DNA of 30,639 bases, from assembly GCA_048883105.1 (NCBI GenBank), contig JBHLQY010000025.1, positions 1 through 30,639 of the forward strand, read 5' to 3'. Positions 15,671 to 24,830 of this stretch are shown here, in pieces. The translations under genes were made by a program, and so were the position numbers. The stretch is from LW40-45 sp048883105. GTDB taxonomy: Archaea > Asgardarchaeota > Lokiarchaeia > Sigyniarchaeales > SOKP01. The notes below the pieces were generated by a model that did not search any database, was not told the DNA's origin, and was given only the letters and a program-made list of their open reading frames with translations. Within the stretch, counting starts at the first letter, position 1. Each line of letters begins with the position of its first letter.

Positions 15671-18600
15671 TCAAACCTTAACTTTTTTTTCTTTTTCTCT
15701 CTTAAAGAGAAAATATATAATTAGAAATAAGAGAAAAACTCCAGGAATAGCAAATGCAGCTGGATTGCCACCGGTAAATATAAAGATATAATATGTTATA
15801 GCCAATATACTAGCAAAGAAGCCAATTATTGGGCCATATAAGCTTGTAAAGCTTTTAAATCGTTTCCAAAATAAATACGCTTTGAAATTAATCTTTTTAA
15901 AGACCTCCAATTCGTCTGCATCCAGATTCTCTATAAATTCTGGATTTTCGTAATAAATACTCAGGCGCGGATCGAATTTACCATTTAAATCGCCATTGCT
16001 TATTAGGTAAATCAAATGATCTTGAAGATTTTGCTTTTTTATTTTGAGCTCATGATAAAGAAAACTCATCGTGAGAAACTCATTAGCAACAGCTTTAATT
16101 GCCATCTGAACAAATGCTTTAATTATTAGTTGTTCTAAGCTTTTTACTTTTTCAATTAAAGCTTCATAAAACTCATTGATAAACTTGTTAAAGTCGTCTA
16201 AAATATATTTGTTTTTTGTTTCAAAATCTTTAGAGTATTTTTCAAATTCTTTAGTGAAATTCCTAATGTTTTTTTTAATTATTTTAATTTGAGCATTAAT
16301 ATTACTCACTCTTTTTTGAATCTTATAGTAAGCCCTCTTAAATTCCCGTGCTTCTACGTCCTCTTCAACTCTTACTTGAAGTGTACCTAGCATTTGACTT
16401 ATACGTATTTTTCGTTCGTTAATGAATTTGATTAATCTTCCACGGAAAGCCTCATCTTTCAAAATTATAATCTCAGCATTAATCTTTTCTCCTTTTTCTT
16501 CAAATTCTTTTAAAAATGTATTTTTATTTTTAACAAAAAACTCGACAAGTTCAGGCTTCATTTTATTTGAATCATTAATATTGCTTAAAGATGATCTTAA
16601 ATCTTCTTCAATTTTTTGTTGAATTTGTTCAAAATTTTTGACTAATTTTCTCCATTTATTTCTAAAACTTTCCTTAACTTTAAGATACGATTCTTCATGT
16701 GCCTTTTCAATAACTTCGAAAATTTTTGAATTTTTTTCGTTTAAATCTGCTTTTAAATCATTAAATTCCTGAATTATGAAATTTTGTTTATTAACAAAAA
16801 GTTCAAGGTTGTTTTTTATTGAATTAATAGCTAGTTTATTGTTTTCTATAATAGATTCAAAATAATTTTTAGTCTTAATAAATTCAATTCTAGTTTGATC
16901 GATTTGGAGTTCTTTGATTTTATTAATAAATTGAACTCTTACAATTTCTTCAAGACTCAACTTACTAATTCGATTTTGAAGTTCTAACATATTTATGCTT
17001 AAAGTTCTGTTTCTTATACTAGAATCATATAGAGCTAAAATTTTCCCTATTCTCTCTCTTACTAACTTTAATAACTTGTTATCGATGAAATTCTTTAATT
17101 CTTTGTTTTTATAATACGCGGGAGTATACAATAAGACACATTTTTCGGTATCGTAAAGCTTAGCATTTAATTTAGAGATTTCAATTATTTCCTTTATTTT
17201 CTTCATTAATACTTTGCATTTTAGCCCCAACTCTTCTTTTAATTCGATAACTTTAATAGTATTTGTTTTTCTTTCGTTTGCAATAGAATTAATTTTTTCT
17301 GTAATGATGTTATTGATGAGTTCTTCTTTTAAAATATCAATTGCGTTATAAAAATATTCTTTAAAATTATCCCATTGAATAATGGTTACATTGGATTTTT
17401 CGTTAAAATTTTCAACAAGGTCTTTACAGTTTTTTAACTTCTTTGAATATAATCGATCTATCTCATCAAAATTATTTTGAATGTTATCAAGTCCATTAAT
17501 TACATCATTAATATTTTTATCACTTAATGGATCTAAACTTTTTTTATAATTACTCAATATACTTTTGAAGTTAGATATCTCTTGGGAAACAAAATTGTCA
17601 AAGTCTTCAATTTTTGCCCTATTTCTTTCTTCTTCGACTTTAGTTTTTAAAGATTTGATCTGTTGTGCGATTTCTTTGAGTAAATACTCCTCCAAATTAT
17701 CTAATTTTTCCTGCAATTGTTTATATAGCAGATATAATTTTTGTTTGGTTTTTATCGCCTTATTAACACTCTGTTGAAGATCTTTAATTTCTTTTGTTTT
17801 AATTTTTAACAAAGAATCTGATTCTACTTTAATAACATCAAAGGCTTCCTTAAATTGACTTTCTTTTGTTTTAATCTTAGCTTTTTCTTTTATAGGTTTA
17901 ATTTCTTGAATAATAGCATTTTTCAAATAATCTATTTTATTTAAATTTTCTCTAAAGAAGGTAAAACCATCAGAATAGAAGTTAAATTCCTCCTCTAATT
18001 CTTTCATTAGTCCTATCCAATTATTAACTACGTCTTTACGTTTTTGAATAATATTCTCTTCTTTTGTGATTATTTTTTGGGAAATTTCATAAAATTTTTT
18101 ATCAAATTCGCTAACAATTTCTCTAATTTTTTCGAAATTTTGAAGTACAATTGAAAATTCATCATCTGAATACTTTTCACTAACTTCTCTTAAACTCTTC
18201 TTAAACTCATCAAATTTCTTATTTATTGATTCTTTGAAGGTGAAGATTTTCTCGTCTAAATTTTCTAATGTATTATTTAAATTTCTTATCTCCTCTTTTT
18301 CTGCTATTTTTTCATTAAGATAAGATTTAGTTTCATTCAAATCTTTACTTAAAATGGAATATAATTTGTTCCAGCGGGTAATTTCTGATTCAAAAATAGC
18401 CTGAATATTAACAAAATATAATTCCTCATTAAAAGAATTTTCAATGTTTTCGTTAAGAAAATCTGCTTCCATCAAAGCATCTCTTAAAACATACATTAAT
18501 CTTTGTTTAGCAAGATCAATCTCACCCAAAATTAAATAAGATTCAATTTCCTCTTTAATTTGCGATGTTGTATTTCCTAGCTTTAAAGTCATATTGAATA

Positions 18601-20092
18601 TATCGTTTTTAATTTCTTTTAGTCTCTCTTTTTCGTAAAATAATCGATCTGTATTAATTTCGGTATCGGACACAATAATTTTGTCTAATAGGAAATCTAA
18701 TTCAAACCTTCTTTTAATAATCTTACCTTTTAAAAAGTTTCTTTGTATCATATCATTTATTAATGGAAAGATGTCTTCTTTCAGTTTAAAAGATTCAGGA
18801 TAATATTTTGATTTAAGTTTTTTAAGATATTTTTTTTTGAAAGAGACTATGCTATTTTCTTTGATTTTGTCATAAAAATCTAAAACAAAAGCTTTTTTTT
18901 CCTGATTAAAATCACGAATATAATTATTCAATTCTACTTTATTATCCAAAATACGCAGATTAATAATATAATGTTTATTAATGTAGGAAATTACTTCTTC
19001 AATTCCATGTATCAATCCAAATGATGTTTTAATTTGGTTTAAATCAACATATTTTTCTTGCTCTAATTGTTTGAACAAGAGTCTTTCGATGTTGTTGATG
19101 AATTTTTTCCATATAAATGATAATAATATTATTAATTTTGAGAGTTCCATCATTCTAATGGGGCTCCGATTGGAAGTTTCGCTTAAGATCTCATTTAGCT
19201 TGAAATTTATGAAAGAATAGATACCCATAGGATTATAATCTAATAACCATTGATAAATATCAAGAACATAAACAAGCCAAAAAGTGGTATTAATTCTTCC
19301 ATTTATTTTTTTAAAACTAAAACCGCCGTTTTCTTTTTGAAATTGATGAAGATATTGAAGGGTTTTATCTTTAACATTAAAATCAAGATCTAAAAGTTTA
19401 AGACATAGTAATTTGAAAACTATTGATGGATCCCGTTTTCTATCACTTAAATGGGAACGAAACAAGTCTTTACTTAATCTTGTATCTATTCCTAAAAACC
19501 TTAAAACTTCTAATGCGAAATACAAGGTTCTTGCTGATGGCGTCTTTTTACAAATTTCGCAATCTTTATCTAGACAATGTAGGTATATATCCCCTTTATT
19601 GTGCAGAGTGATAAAGTTTTTAAATCCTCTTATTACTTGCTTTTGACCATGCGAAGCAAAAAATTCTTTTAAAACTCCTAATAATTTCAAACTAGCTAAA
19701 GCGAAATAAGTGGACCAGATATCAGGCTCTTTTTGAGTTGAATAGGGAGAAAATTTAAAACATAATATGTCCCCTTTAGGAAATTCACATTTCCTAATGA
19801 AATCGTATAATTTTTTTTTATTATCTTTCTTCTCTTGTTTTAAATATTTTCTTAATAAGAGAAACCAGTAAATATTTTCGAGGTTAAGAGATTTGTCTTT
19901 TAGTAAATTTTTGTTAAAAAATTGATAAAATTCTACAACATCATCATATTTTCTAATATAAAAAGATCCAATCTCTCTCTTTCTTAATAAAATAAAAGAT
20001 CTAAACGGTTCCTTTTTGAAAATTGTAATGTAAGGATAACCAGATTTTCCATCTATCAAATCTTCCTTAATAATCAAATTTTCTTTAATCAA
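15671..20092 (-). CDS. Giant membrane-anchored coiled-coil protein with N-terminal alpha/alpha-toroid-like domain
   Basis: A 1473-residue protein, not assigned to a named family. Residues about 95-300 resemble prenyltransferase/squalene-cyclase helical repeats: PDIWSTYFALASLKLLG, ARTLYFALEVLRFLG, FQKENGGFSF and TFWLVYVLDIY. A cysteine cluster (HCLDKDCEIC, near 170) could bind metal. Residues about 370-1370 are highly charged, Glu/Lys/Ile/Leu-rich helices without Pro or Gly clusters, consistent with long coiled coil (up to about 150 nm if continuous). The C-terminus has two hydrophobic segments (about 1420-1438 and 1444-1463) and a basic tail, so the protein is probably anchored in the membrane with the rod in the cytosol. 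The layout recalls eukaryotic tethers such as golgins, by analogy only. The start ATG is at 20092. Confidence 0.82.
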   Translation of the reverse strand: MIKENLIIKEDLIDGKSGYPYITIFKKEPFRSFILLRKREIGSFYIRKYDDVVEFYQFFNKNLLKDKSLNLENIYWFLLLRKYLKQEKKDNKKKLYDFIRKCEFPKGDILCFKFSPYSTQKEPDIWSTYFALASLKLLGVLKEFFASHGQKQVIRGFKNFITLHNKGDIYLHCLDKDCEICKKTPSARTLYFALEVLRFLGIDTRLSKDLFRSHLSDRKRDPSIVFKLLCLKLLDLDFNVKDKTLQYLHQFQKENGGFSFKKINGRINTTFWLVYVLDIYQWLLDYNPMGIYSFINFKLNEILSETSNRSPIRMMELSKLIILLSFIWKKFINNIERLLFKQLEQEKYVDLNQIKTSFGLIHGIEEVISYINKHYIINLRILDNKVELNNYIRDFNQEKKAFVLDFYDKIKENSIVSFKKKYLKKLKSKYYPESFKLKEDIFPLINDMIQRNFLKGKIIKRRFELDFLLDKIIVSDTEINTDRLFYEKERLKEIKNDIFNMTLKLGNTTSQIKEEIESYLILGEIDLAKQRLMYVLRDALMEADFLNENIENSFNEELYFVNIQAIFESEITRWNKLYSILSKDLNETKSYLNEKIAEKEEIRNLNNTLENLDEKIFTFKESINKKFDEFKKSLREVSEKYSDDEFSIVLQNFEKIREIVSEFDKKFYEISQKIITKEENIIQKRKDVVNNWIGLMKELEEEFNFYSDGFTFFRENLNKIDYLKNAIIQEIKPIKEKAKIKTKESQFKEAFDVIKVESDSLLKIKTKEIKDLQQSVNKAIKTKQKLYLLYKQLQEKLDNLEEYLLKEIAQQIKSLKTKVEEERNRAKIEDFDNFVSQEISNFKSILSNYKKSLDPLSDKNINDVINGLDNIQNNFDEIDRLYSKKLKNCKDLVENFNEKSNVTIIQWDNFKEYFYNAIDILKEELINNIITEKINSIANERKTNTIKVIELKEELGLKCKVLMKKIKEIIEISKLNAKLYDTEKCVLLYTPAYYKNKELKNFIDNKLLKLVRERIGKILALYDSSIRNRTLSINMLELQNRISKLSLEEIVRVQFINKIKELQIDQTRIEFIKTKNYFESIIENNKLAINSIKNNLELFVNKQNFIIQEFNDLKADLNEKNSKIFEVIEKAHEESYLKVKESFRNKWRKLVKNFEQIQQKIEEDLRSSLSNINDSNKMKPELVEFFVKNKNTFLKEFEEKGEKINAEIIILKDEAFRGRLIKFINERKIRISQMLGTLQVRVEEDVEAREFKRAYYKIQKRVSNINAQIKIIKKNIRNFTKEFEKYSKDFETKNKYILDDFNKFINEFYEALIEKVKSLEQLIIKAFVQMAIKAVANEFLTMSFLYHELKIKKQNLQDHLIYLISNGDLNGKFDPRLSIYYENPEFIENLDADELEVFKKINFKAYLFWKRFKSFTSLYGPIIGFFASILAITYYIFIFTGGNPAAFAIPGVFLLFLIIYFLFKREKEKKVKV

Positions 20093-20316
20093 GTACAGTT
20101 AATAACTCCGAAAAAAATTTTTTTTGATATTAAAGGTGACAAATTCATTTATTTTTATGTTTTATTTATGATGTCTAAAAAATCGATCAAGATAATAATT
20201 AATCTTTCGGAGACCAATTTCTAATATATAACTATCACGAAAGCAATTGTTTTGATATTAATAAAAACCTACTTATTTCTTTTTTTGCAATAATAATATT
20301 ATTTAACTTTATAATA

Positions 20317-20326
20317 CTTTTTATAA
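20317..20326 (+). promoter_or_regulatory. TATA element of the aminotransferase gene
   Basis: CTTTTTATAAG lies about 45-50 bases before the ATG at 20370, giving a leader of roughly 20 bases. No ribosome site is evident between the two. The 277-base spacer also has to hold the promoter of the divergent coiled-coil gene. Confidence 0.45.
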
Positions 20327-20369
20327 GCAATAAACGTTTCAGATTTTATAACTGGTTTGTTGTCGTTTA

Positions 20370-21554
20370 ATGGTATCTAAAAGGATAAGAGATTTAGAGT
20401 ATGCGATACGCGATGTGGCAGTTGTGGCTAATCACGTAAAGAAGAGCGGGAAAAAGGTATACAATTTAAATATAGGGGATCCTGTAAAATACGATTTCGT
20501 AACTCCGGAATATATTTCACAGGCATTGGCCGAAGCAACATTTAAAGGTCAAAATTTTTATGTTGATTCCTTAGGTGTATATGAACTTCGCGAAGAAATT
20601 AGTAATTATGAAAGACGTAAAAACTATGTAGAAACTACTGCTGATGATATTTTAATTACTTCTGGTGTTACTGAGGGAATTTTTTTCGTTTTAGCGGGAA
20701 TAATAGAGAAAAATAGCGAAATCTTAATTCCTGGACCATCTTATCCTGTATATATTAATTACGCTAAATTTTTTGAGGGGATACCTATTGAATACGAACT
20801 TGACGAAAGCAACGATTGGGACCCTAATATAGACGATTTAAGAAAAAAAATAACAGATAAAACTCAAGGGATATTAATAGCATCTCCAAATAATCCAACT
20901 GGAGTAGTTTATAACCATAAAAAAGTAAAAGAAATAATAGATATTGCTGGAGAATATAATTTACCAATTATTTCGGATGAAATATACGATCAAATTATTT
21001 ATGAGAAAGAATACACTTGTCCAGCCTCCCTTACTAAAGATGTTCCTATAATAGGAATGAACGGTTTTTCAAAAGCTCATCTTGCTACAGGATGGAGAAT
21101 TGGTTATCTTTATTATCATGACCCAGAGAACAAGTTAGAAGAATTAAAAGAAGGCATAGCAAAGATGGCAAGAGCTAGGTTATGTGCAAACTCAATAGCG
21201 CAATATGCTGCAATAGAAGCATTGAGAAATCCTGGCACCCACACTGATAATATGGTCAAGAAATTAAAAGAAAGACGCGATTATTCCTATAAAAAATTGC
21301 GACAAATTGAAGGAATATCGTGTAATAATGCGGATGGAGCTTTTTATTTATTTCCAAAAATAGATTTTAATGAATTTCCAAAATGGAAGAATGATAAGGA
21401 TTTTGTAATAGATCTAGTTAAAAAAACAGGTGTTTGTGTTGTGTATGGTTCTGGCTTCGGCAATTATGGTAAAGGACATATAAGGCTTACATTTCTACCG
21501 GATTTGGAAACTTTAGAAACGGTTTACAATCTCATTGAAGAGTTCTTAAAATAG
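20370..21554 (+). CDS. Class I/II aminotransferase, alanine aminotransferase-like
   Basis: This is a PLP-dependent fold-type I transaminase of 394 residues, normal for the group. The N-terminus is NLNIGDPVKYDFVTP, the substrate-contacting stretch. SPNNPTG near 173-179, SDEIYDQ near 206-212 (Asp contacts the PLP ring nitrogen), NGFSKAHLATGWRIGY near 230-245 (the Lys in FSKAH forms the Schiff base, and the Arg of WRIGY binds phosphate), and a late GHIRLTF segment whose Arg binds the substrate carboxylate. The closest group I recall is archaeal/bacterial AlaA-type alanine aminotransferase (pyruvate plus glutamate to alanine plus 2-oxoglutarate). Aspartate or aromatic specificity cannot be excluded. 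It converges with the oxidoreductase operon. The ATG at 20370 is supported by the TATA position. Confidence 0.9.
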   Translation: MVSKRIRDLEYAIRDVAVVANHVKKSGKKVYNLNIGDPVKYDFVTPEYISQALAEATFKGQNFYVDSLGVYELREEISNYERRKNYVETTADDILITSGVTEGIFFVLAGIIEKNSEILIPGPSYPVYINYAKFFEGIPIEYELDESNDWDPNIDDLRKKITDKTQGILIASPNNPTGVVYNHKKVKEIIDIAGEYNLPIISDEIYDQIIYEKEYTCPASLTKDVPIIGMNGFSKAHLATGWRIGYLYYHDPENKLEELKEGIAKMARARLCANSIAQYAAIEALRNPGTHTDNMVKKLKERRDYSYKKLRQIEGISCNNADGAFYLFPKIDFNEFPKWKNDKDFVIDLVKKTGVCVVYGSGFGNYGKGHIRLTFLPDLETLETVYNLIEEFLK

Positions 21555-21566
21555 GTTTCTGAAACT

Positions 21567-21599
21567 AAAAAAAAATGAGTCTAAAAAAATAAAAAAAAG
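21567..21599 (-). terminator. Poly-T terminator of the FAD/Fe-S operon
   Basis: Read on the minus strand, three T runs of seven to nine bases follow the stop of the Fe-S gene within about 45 bases. The same region is A-rich on plus, so it would not terminate the aminotransferase transcript. Confidence 0.55.
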
Positions 21600-21608
21600 T
21601 TAAATTAT

Positions 21609-23009
21609 TTAAATTAAAGCTTCTTCAGTACTTAAAACATCTTCTTCTGTAGGTTTTTCAATAATATCTAATAAATTATATTCATCAATCATCTGTAAAA
21701 CTCCCATAACTTTCATGCCATGATTGTAGAGTTCATTAGCATCGAATAAATTCCTCCAGCAAAATGGGCATTCAGTTAATAAGAAGTCTGCGCTAACAGC
21801 GTTAGCCTCATCACATCTTAAACTTGCAGTCCTAAGAGAGAAATCCGGATATCCTGCTCTTACTCCCCCACCAGCACCACAGCACATTGAATCAAGCTTG
21901 ATGCGATACATTTCATTAAACTTAAGTCCGACGTCTTCTTCAAGTTTTCTCAGAACAATGCGAGGTTTTTCATACCATTTTTCAATTGCTTGTCCAATTT
22001 TTCTACTATCAAACATCAAATTTTTAGACTGTTCAATCACTCTTTGCTCGTAATCTACTGCAAAATGCCTACCTGTATGACATGGATCATGATAAGTAAT
22101 TACTTTACCCTTTAGTTCTTTATTTGGTTTGAATTTTATTTTTCCTTTCTCAATTAGTTCTGTAATAAGTTCAAAAGCATGCTTGGTTTTAAACGGAAGT
22201 TTTTCTCCCTCAGCCATCCATTTTGGATAATCAATGGTAAAGGTTCTATAACAACCAGCACATGAGAAATAGAGAATTTTTAGATTTTTAAAGGCTTCAA
22301 GATTTTTTCTCATCAATTCCTGTGCTGTGTCTACTGCGCCTATTCTAAAGAAAGGACTTCCACAACATACCTCATCTGTAAGTAATGTGAAATTAATCCC
22401 TAATTGTTCGAATAATTTAGCAGTCGAAGTAGCTACTTCTATTTGACGATAACTTGCTGTGCAACCTACATAATATGCAACGTTTGCATCCTTGTTGTTA
22501 ATAAATTTCTCTAAACCAGCATCTTTTGCCCATTTCATCCGCTCGTCAGCAACACCACCATAAGGATTGTTCTTCTCTTTTACTATCTTATCCACTAATT
22601 GATGTTTATCAATCATGGGGACTCCAGCTTCTTTACACGCAGCCCGTAATGATTCAATAATATCTACTGTACTTATTTTATTCTCACATTGAGCTTGACA
22701 TAGCCCACAAGTGATACACGGCATGAAAACATCTCTTACTTCTTCGGAAAATTCCAAATCTCCAGTTAAAATTGATCTGGCAATCCACATTTTTCCTGCA
22801 TTCCAGAACGCTTCCCATCCATATTCTATACCAGCCGGGCAAGAATCGACCATTCCTTCGTAAAGAACTTTCTTTTGTTTTCCACTCCATTCACCAATAC
22901 CATCTCGGCTTGGTTCGTTGCTATATGCAAATTTGCAGGCTTTACAATGAATGCATTTATATATTTCTTTTTTTAATTCTTGCAGCCTTTCCATTCCAGT
23001 TTTAGCCAT
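21609..23009 (-). CDS. GlcF/HdrD-like iron-sulfur oxidoreductase subunit
   Basis: A 466-residue electron-transfer protein. The first cluster site is C-I-H-C-K-A-C near residue 18 with a distant CP (DSCPAG), and the second is CITCGLCQAQC near 98, so two [4Fe-4S] clusters are likely although the first site is looser than usual. Two CCG-type domains follow: the first has VGCTASYR, EVCCGSP and FSCAGCYR; the second has YHDPCHTGRH, MCCGAGGG and ECPFCWRN. Such domains bind special clusters in heterodisulfide reductase HdrB/D and serve in glycolate/lactate oxidase GlcF/LldE. It is encoded 21 bases after the FAD subunit, so the two probably form a dehydrogenase passing electrons to a quinone-like or other acceptor. 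No membrane segment is seen. The start is set by a strong ribosome site. Confidence 0.9.
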   Translation of the reverse strand: MAKTGMERLQELKKEIYKCIHCKACKFAYSNEPSRDGIGEWSGKQKKVLYEGMVDSCPAGIEYGWEAFWNAGKMWIARSILTGDLEFSEEVRDVFMPCITCGLCQAQCENKISTVDIIESLRAACKEAGVPMIDKHQLVDKIVKEKNNPYGGVADERMKWAKDAGLEKFINNKDANVAYYVGCTASYRQIEVATSTAKLFEQLGINFTLLTDEVCCGSPFFRIGAVDTAQELMRKNLEAFKNLKILYFSCAGCYRTFTIDYPKWMAEGEKLPFKTKHAFELITELIEKGKIKFKPNKELKGKVITYHDPCHTGRHFAVDYEQRVIEQSKNLMFDSRKIGQAIEKWYEKPRIVLRKLEEDVGLKFNEMYRIKLDSMCCGAGGGVRAGYPDFSLRTASLRCDEANAVSADFLLTECPFCWRNLFDANELYNHGMKVMGVLQMIDEYNLLDIIEKPTEEDVLSTEEALI

Positions 23010-23017
23010 TCTTTTTC

Positions 23018-23026
23018 AACCTCCTT
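23018..23026 (-). promoter_or_regulatory. Strong Shine-Dalgarno of the Fe-S subunit gene
   Basis: On the minus strand AAGGAGGTT is 8 bases before the ATG at 23009, between the two operon genes. It shows that the second gene starts independently at high efficiency. Confidence 0.8.
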
Positions 23027-23030
23027 TATC

Positions 23031-24518
23031 CTAGGGCAATGCTAAACGCCCTGGATGCATTATCATACTAGGATCAAACATCTCTTTTATTTTCCTTAAG
23101 TATTTCCAGTAAATCCCTGCTTGACTATAAGTCAATGGAGCATGAATGTATGGATCTGGTCTATAATTAAACCAGCCTTTTTTCAAAGAATATTCAGTTG
23201 TTACTCTATTGAGGTCTTGAACCTTCTCGAAATCTTCATCTTTAGTGGAATCGAAGCATACAATAGGCATGCAAATTGCTTGTCTACAACGTTCAATACT
23301 AGCAATCCACATGACTGGCGGTATTCCTCTCTTTTCCATTTCAGCATTATACATTTCAGCAAAATCTGCGCATTCATTCCATGGCGTATACCATGTAATG
23401 AATAAGAATCCCGCTTCATAAAACGCATATGGAACAGCTATTTTATTCGGTTTTTTTAAACGGCTTGCTATTTGTTTAGGATGAAGTTCCCAAGGTTTTA
23501 TTGCCGCTCCGTCTTTAGCACGATTCTTTTTGAAATCATTAGCTCTTTTATTGATCACATCAATTACATGATCCAATTCACTTTGTTCTTGTGCCCAGAT
23601 TTCCCAGTTCATCCACCATCTTGGTATTCCAATTTCCTCATAGAATTCGTAATCATGAGGTATCTTATCTTTTGGCCAGCGTGTCATAACTATTGGATAG
23701 TTTCCTCCTTGAACCATAACTGTATGATGAGCAATTCCGAATTCTAAATGACCTAATTCAAGGGTTAGATTCTGCATATCGTAAGGATTAGACATACCCC
23801 ATGTAACTATGGTTTTAAATTCAGGATGAGGATAAATCTTAACCGCTACTTTCGTAACTACTCCTAAAGCTCCTTGACTACCCATAATTAACGAAAAGAG
23901 ATCGGGTCCAAGGCCCCATTTATAGAAGGGTTTAGCAAAAGGAAGCGCCCAAGAGCCGGTTCGTACGATATCTCCGTTTGGAAAGACTACTTCTGCGCAC
24001 ATGAAATTATCTCCTTGAGGTCCGACGCTTGAAGTATAGAGAGAAAAACCTCTATCTATAGCATCACCCATAACAGTAGACGCTGGTGGAGCACCATCTG
24101 GTATAGGGGGTGCCCAATCTGGATGGTTTTTATGCATATACGCCCAGAGTTCTCCTATAGTTACCCCTGGCTCAACGATGGCATATCGGTTAGCCTCGTC
24201 GATTTCAATTATTCTTTTCATTCTACTTAAATCGATAAGGATTCCTCCAGGCTTGATCGTTGGACATGAAAAACCACCAGACAATCCTCCAGAAACTGGA
24301 GAGACTGCAATTTTTTCTGCTGTACAATATATAAGGATTTTACGGATTTCTTCGATATATTTTGGTCGTACGACGATATCAGGAATCTGACTTTCTAAGC
24401 CCATGACGGATTTGGCAAGGTAGGAGGCTGTTATAGCTTTGTTGTTTGTGGCGTATTGCTTACCTACAATGCCAATTATGGCTTCTAAATCTTTATCATC
24501 TGGTAATTTATATGACAT
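23031..24518 (-). CDS. FAD-linked oxidase/dehydrogenase of the GlcD / vanillyl-alcohol oxidase group
   Basis: A 495-residue flavoprotein with a PCMH-type FAD-binding domain. The pyrophosphate-binding region is SPVSGGLSGGFSCP near 80; ILIDLSRMKRIIEID and AIVEPGVTIGELW follow; DGAPPASTVMGDAIDRG and SSVGPQGDNFMCAEVVFPNGD are further FAD contacts; GSQGALGVVTKVAVKIYP ends the domain. The C-terminal part ends DPSMIMHPGRLALP, a motif near the FAD in this superfamily. Members oxidise 2-hydroxy acids (glycolate, lactate) or p-alkylphenols; the overall flavour, especially the cap region, is closer to 4-cresol dehydrogenase/vanillyl-alcohol oxidase than to classic GlcD. The substrate is undetermined. 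The frame extends three codons upstream to a TTG at 24527; I chose the ATG. First gene of the operon with the Fe-S subunit. Confidence 0.88.
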   Translation of the reverse strand: MSYKLPDDKDLEAIIGIVGKQYATNNKAITASYLAKSVMGLESQIPDIVVRPKYIEEIRKILIYCTAEKIAVSPVSGGLSGGFSCPTIKPGGILIDLSRMKRIIEIDEANRYAIVEPGVTIGELWAYMHKNHPDWAPPIPDGAPPASTVMGDAIDRGFSLYTSSVGPQGDNFMCAEVVFPNGDIVRTGSWALPFAKPFYKWGLGPDLFSLIMGSQGALGVVTKVAVKIYPHPEFKTIVTWGMSNPYDMQNLTLELGHLEFGIAHHTVMVQGGNYPIVMTRWPKDKIPHDYEFYEEIGIPRWWMNWEIWAQEQSELDHVIDVINKRANDFKKNRAKDGAAIKPWELHPKQIASRLKKPNKIAVPYAFYEAGFLFITWYTPWNECADFAEMYNAEMEKRGIPPVMWIASIERCRQAICMPIVCFDSTKDEDFEKVQDLNRVTTEYSLKKGWFNYRPDPYIHAPLTYSQAGIYWKYLRKIKEMFDPSMIMHPGRLALP

Positions 24519-24830
24519 TTTATTCAAACTTGTTTTTTTTATTATTTTAATAAATTAATAAATTATTTTGGAAAATTAATTAATGAATTTTAAATTTTCT
24601 TTAAATGTTTTCCATAGTTTGAGTGAATTTTTCTTATAAAATTACTGTCCAAATCTTAAAAATAATTTATATATATAGTTTAATGTGAGATAATCTAAGT
24701 TATTAGTAGATCCTATAACTAAGTGTTTATTCTTTAAATATCAGAAATTAGTCAAAAAGAGTTTGAAAAAGAAAATAGCATATTCTAAGAAGAAACTAAT
24801 AATTTTATATTTTCATTCATTAATCCATTC
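24519..24830. other. Divergent promoter region between the FAD gene and a membrane-protein gene
   Basis: These 312 bases hold no convincing gene. A TTTATATATATAG stretch at 24666-24677 is a near-symmetric TATA candidate that could serve either strand. A second element, TTTTATATT at 24803-24811, is about 20 bases before the ATG at 24831 and suggests leaderless transcription of the membrane-protein gene. Confidence 0.45.
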
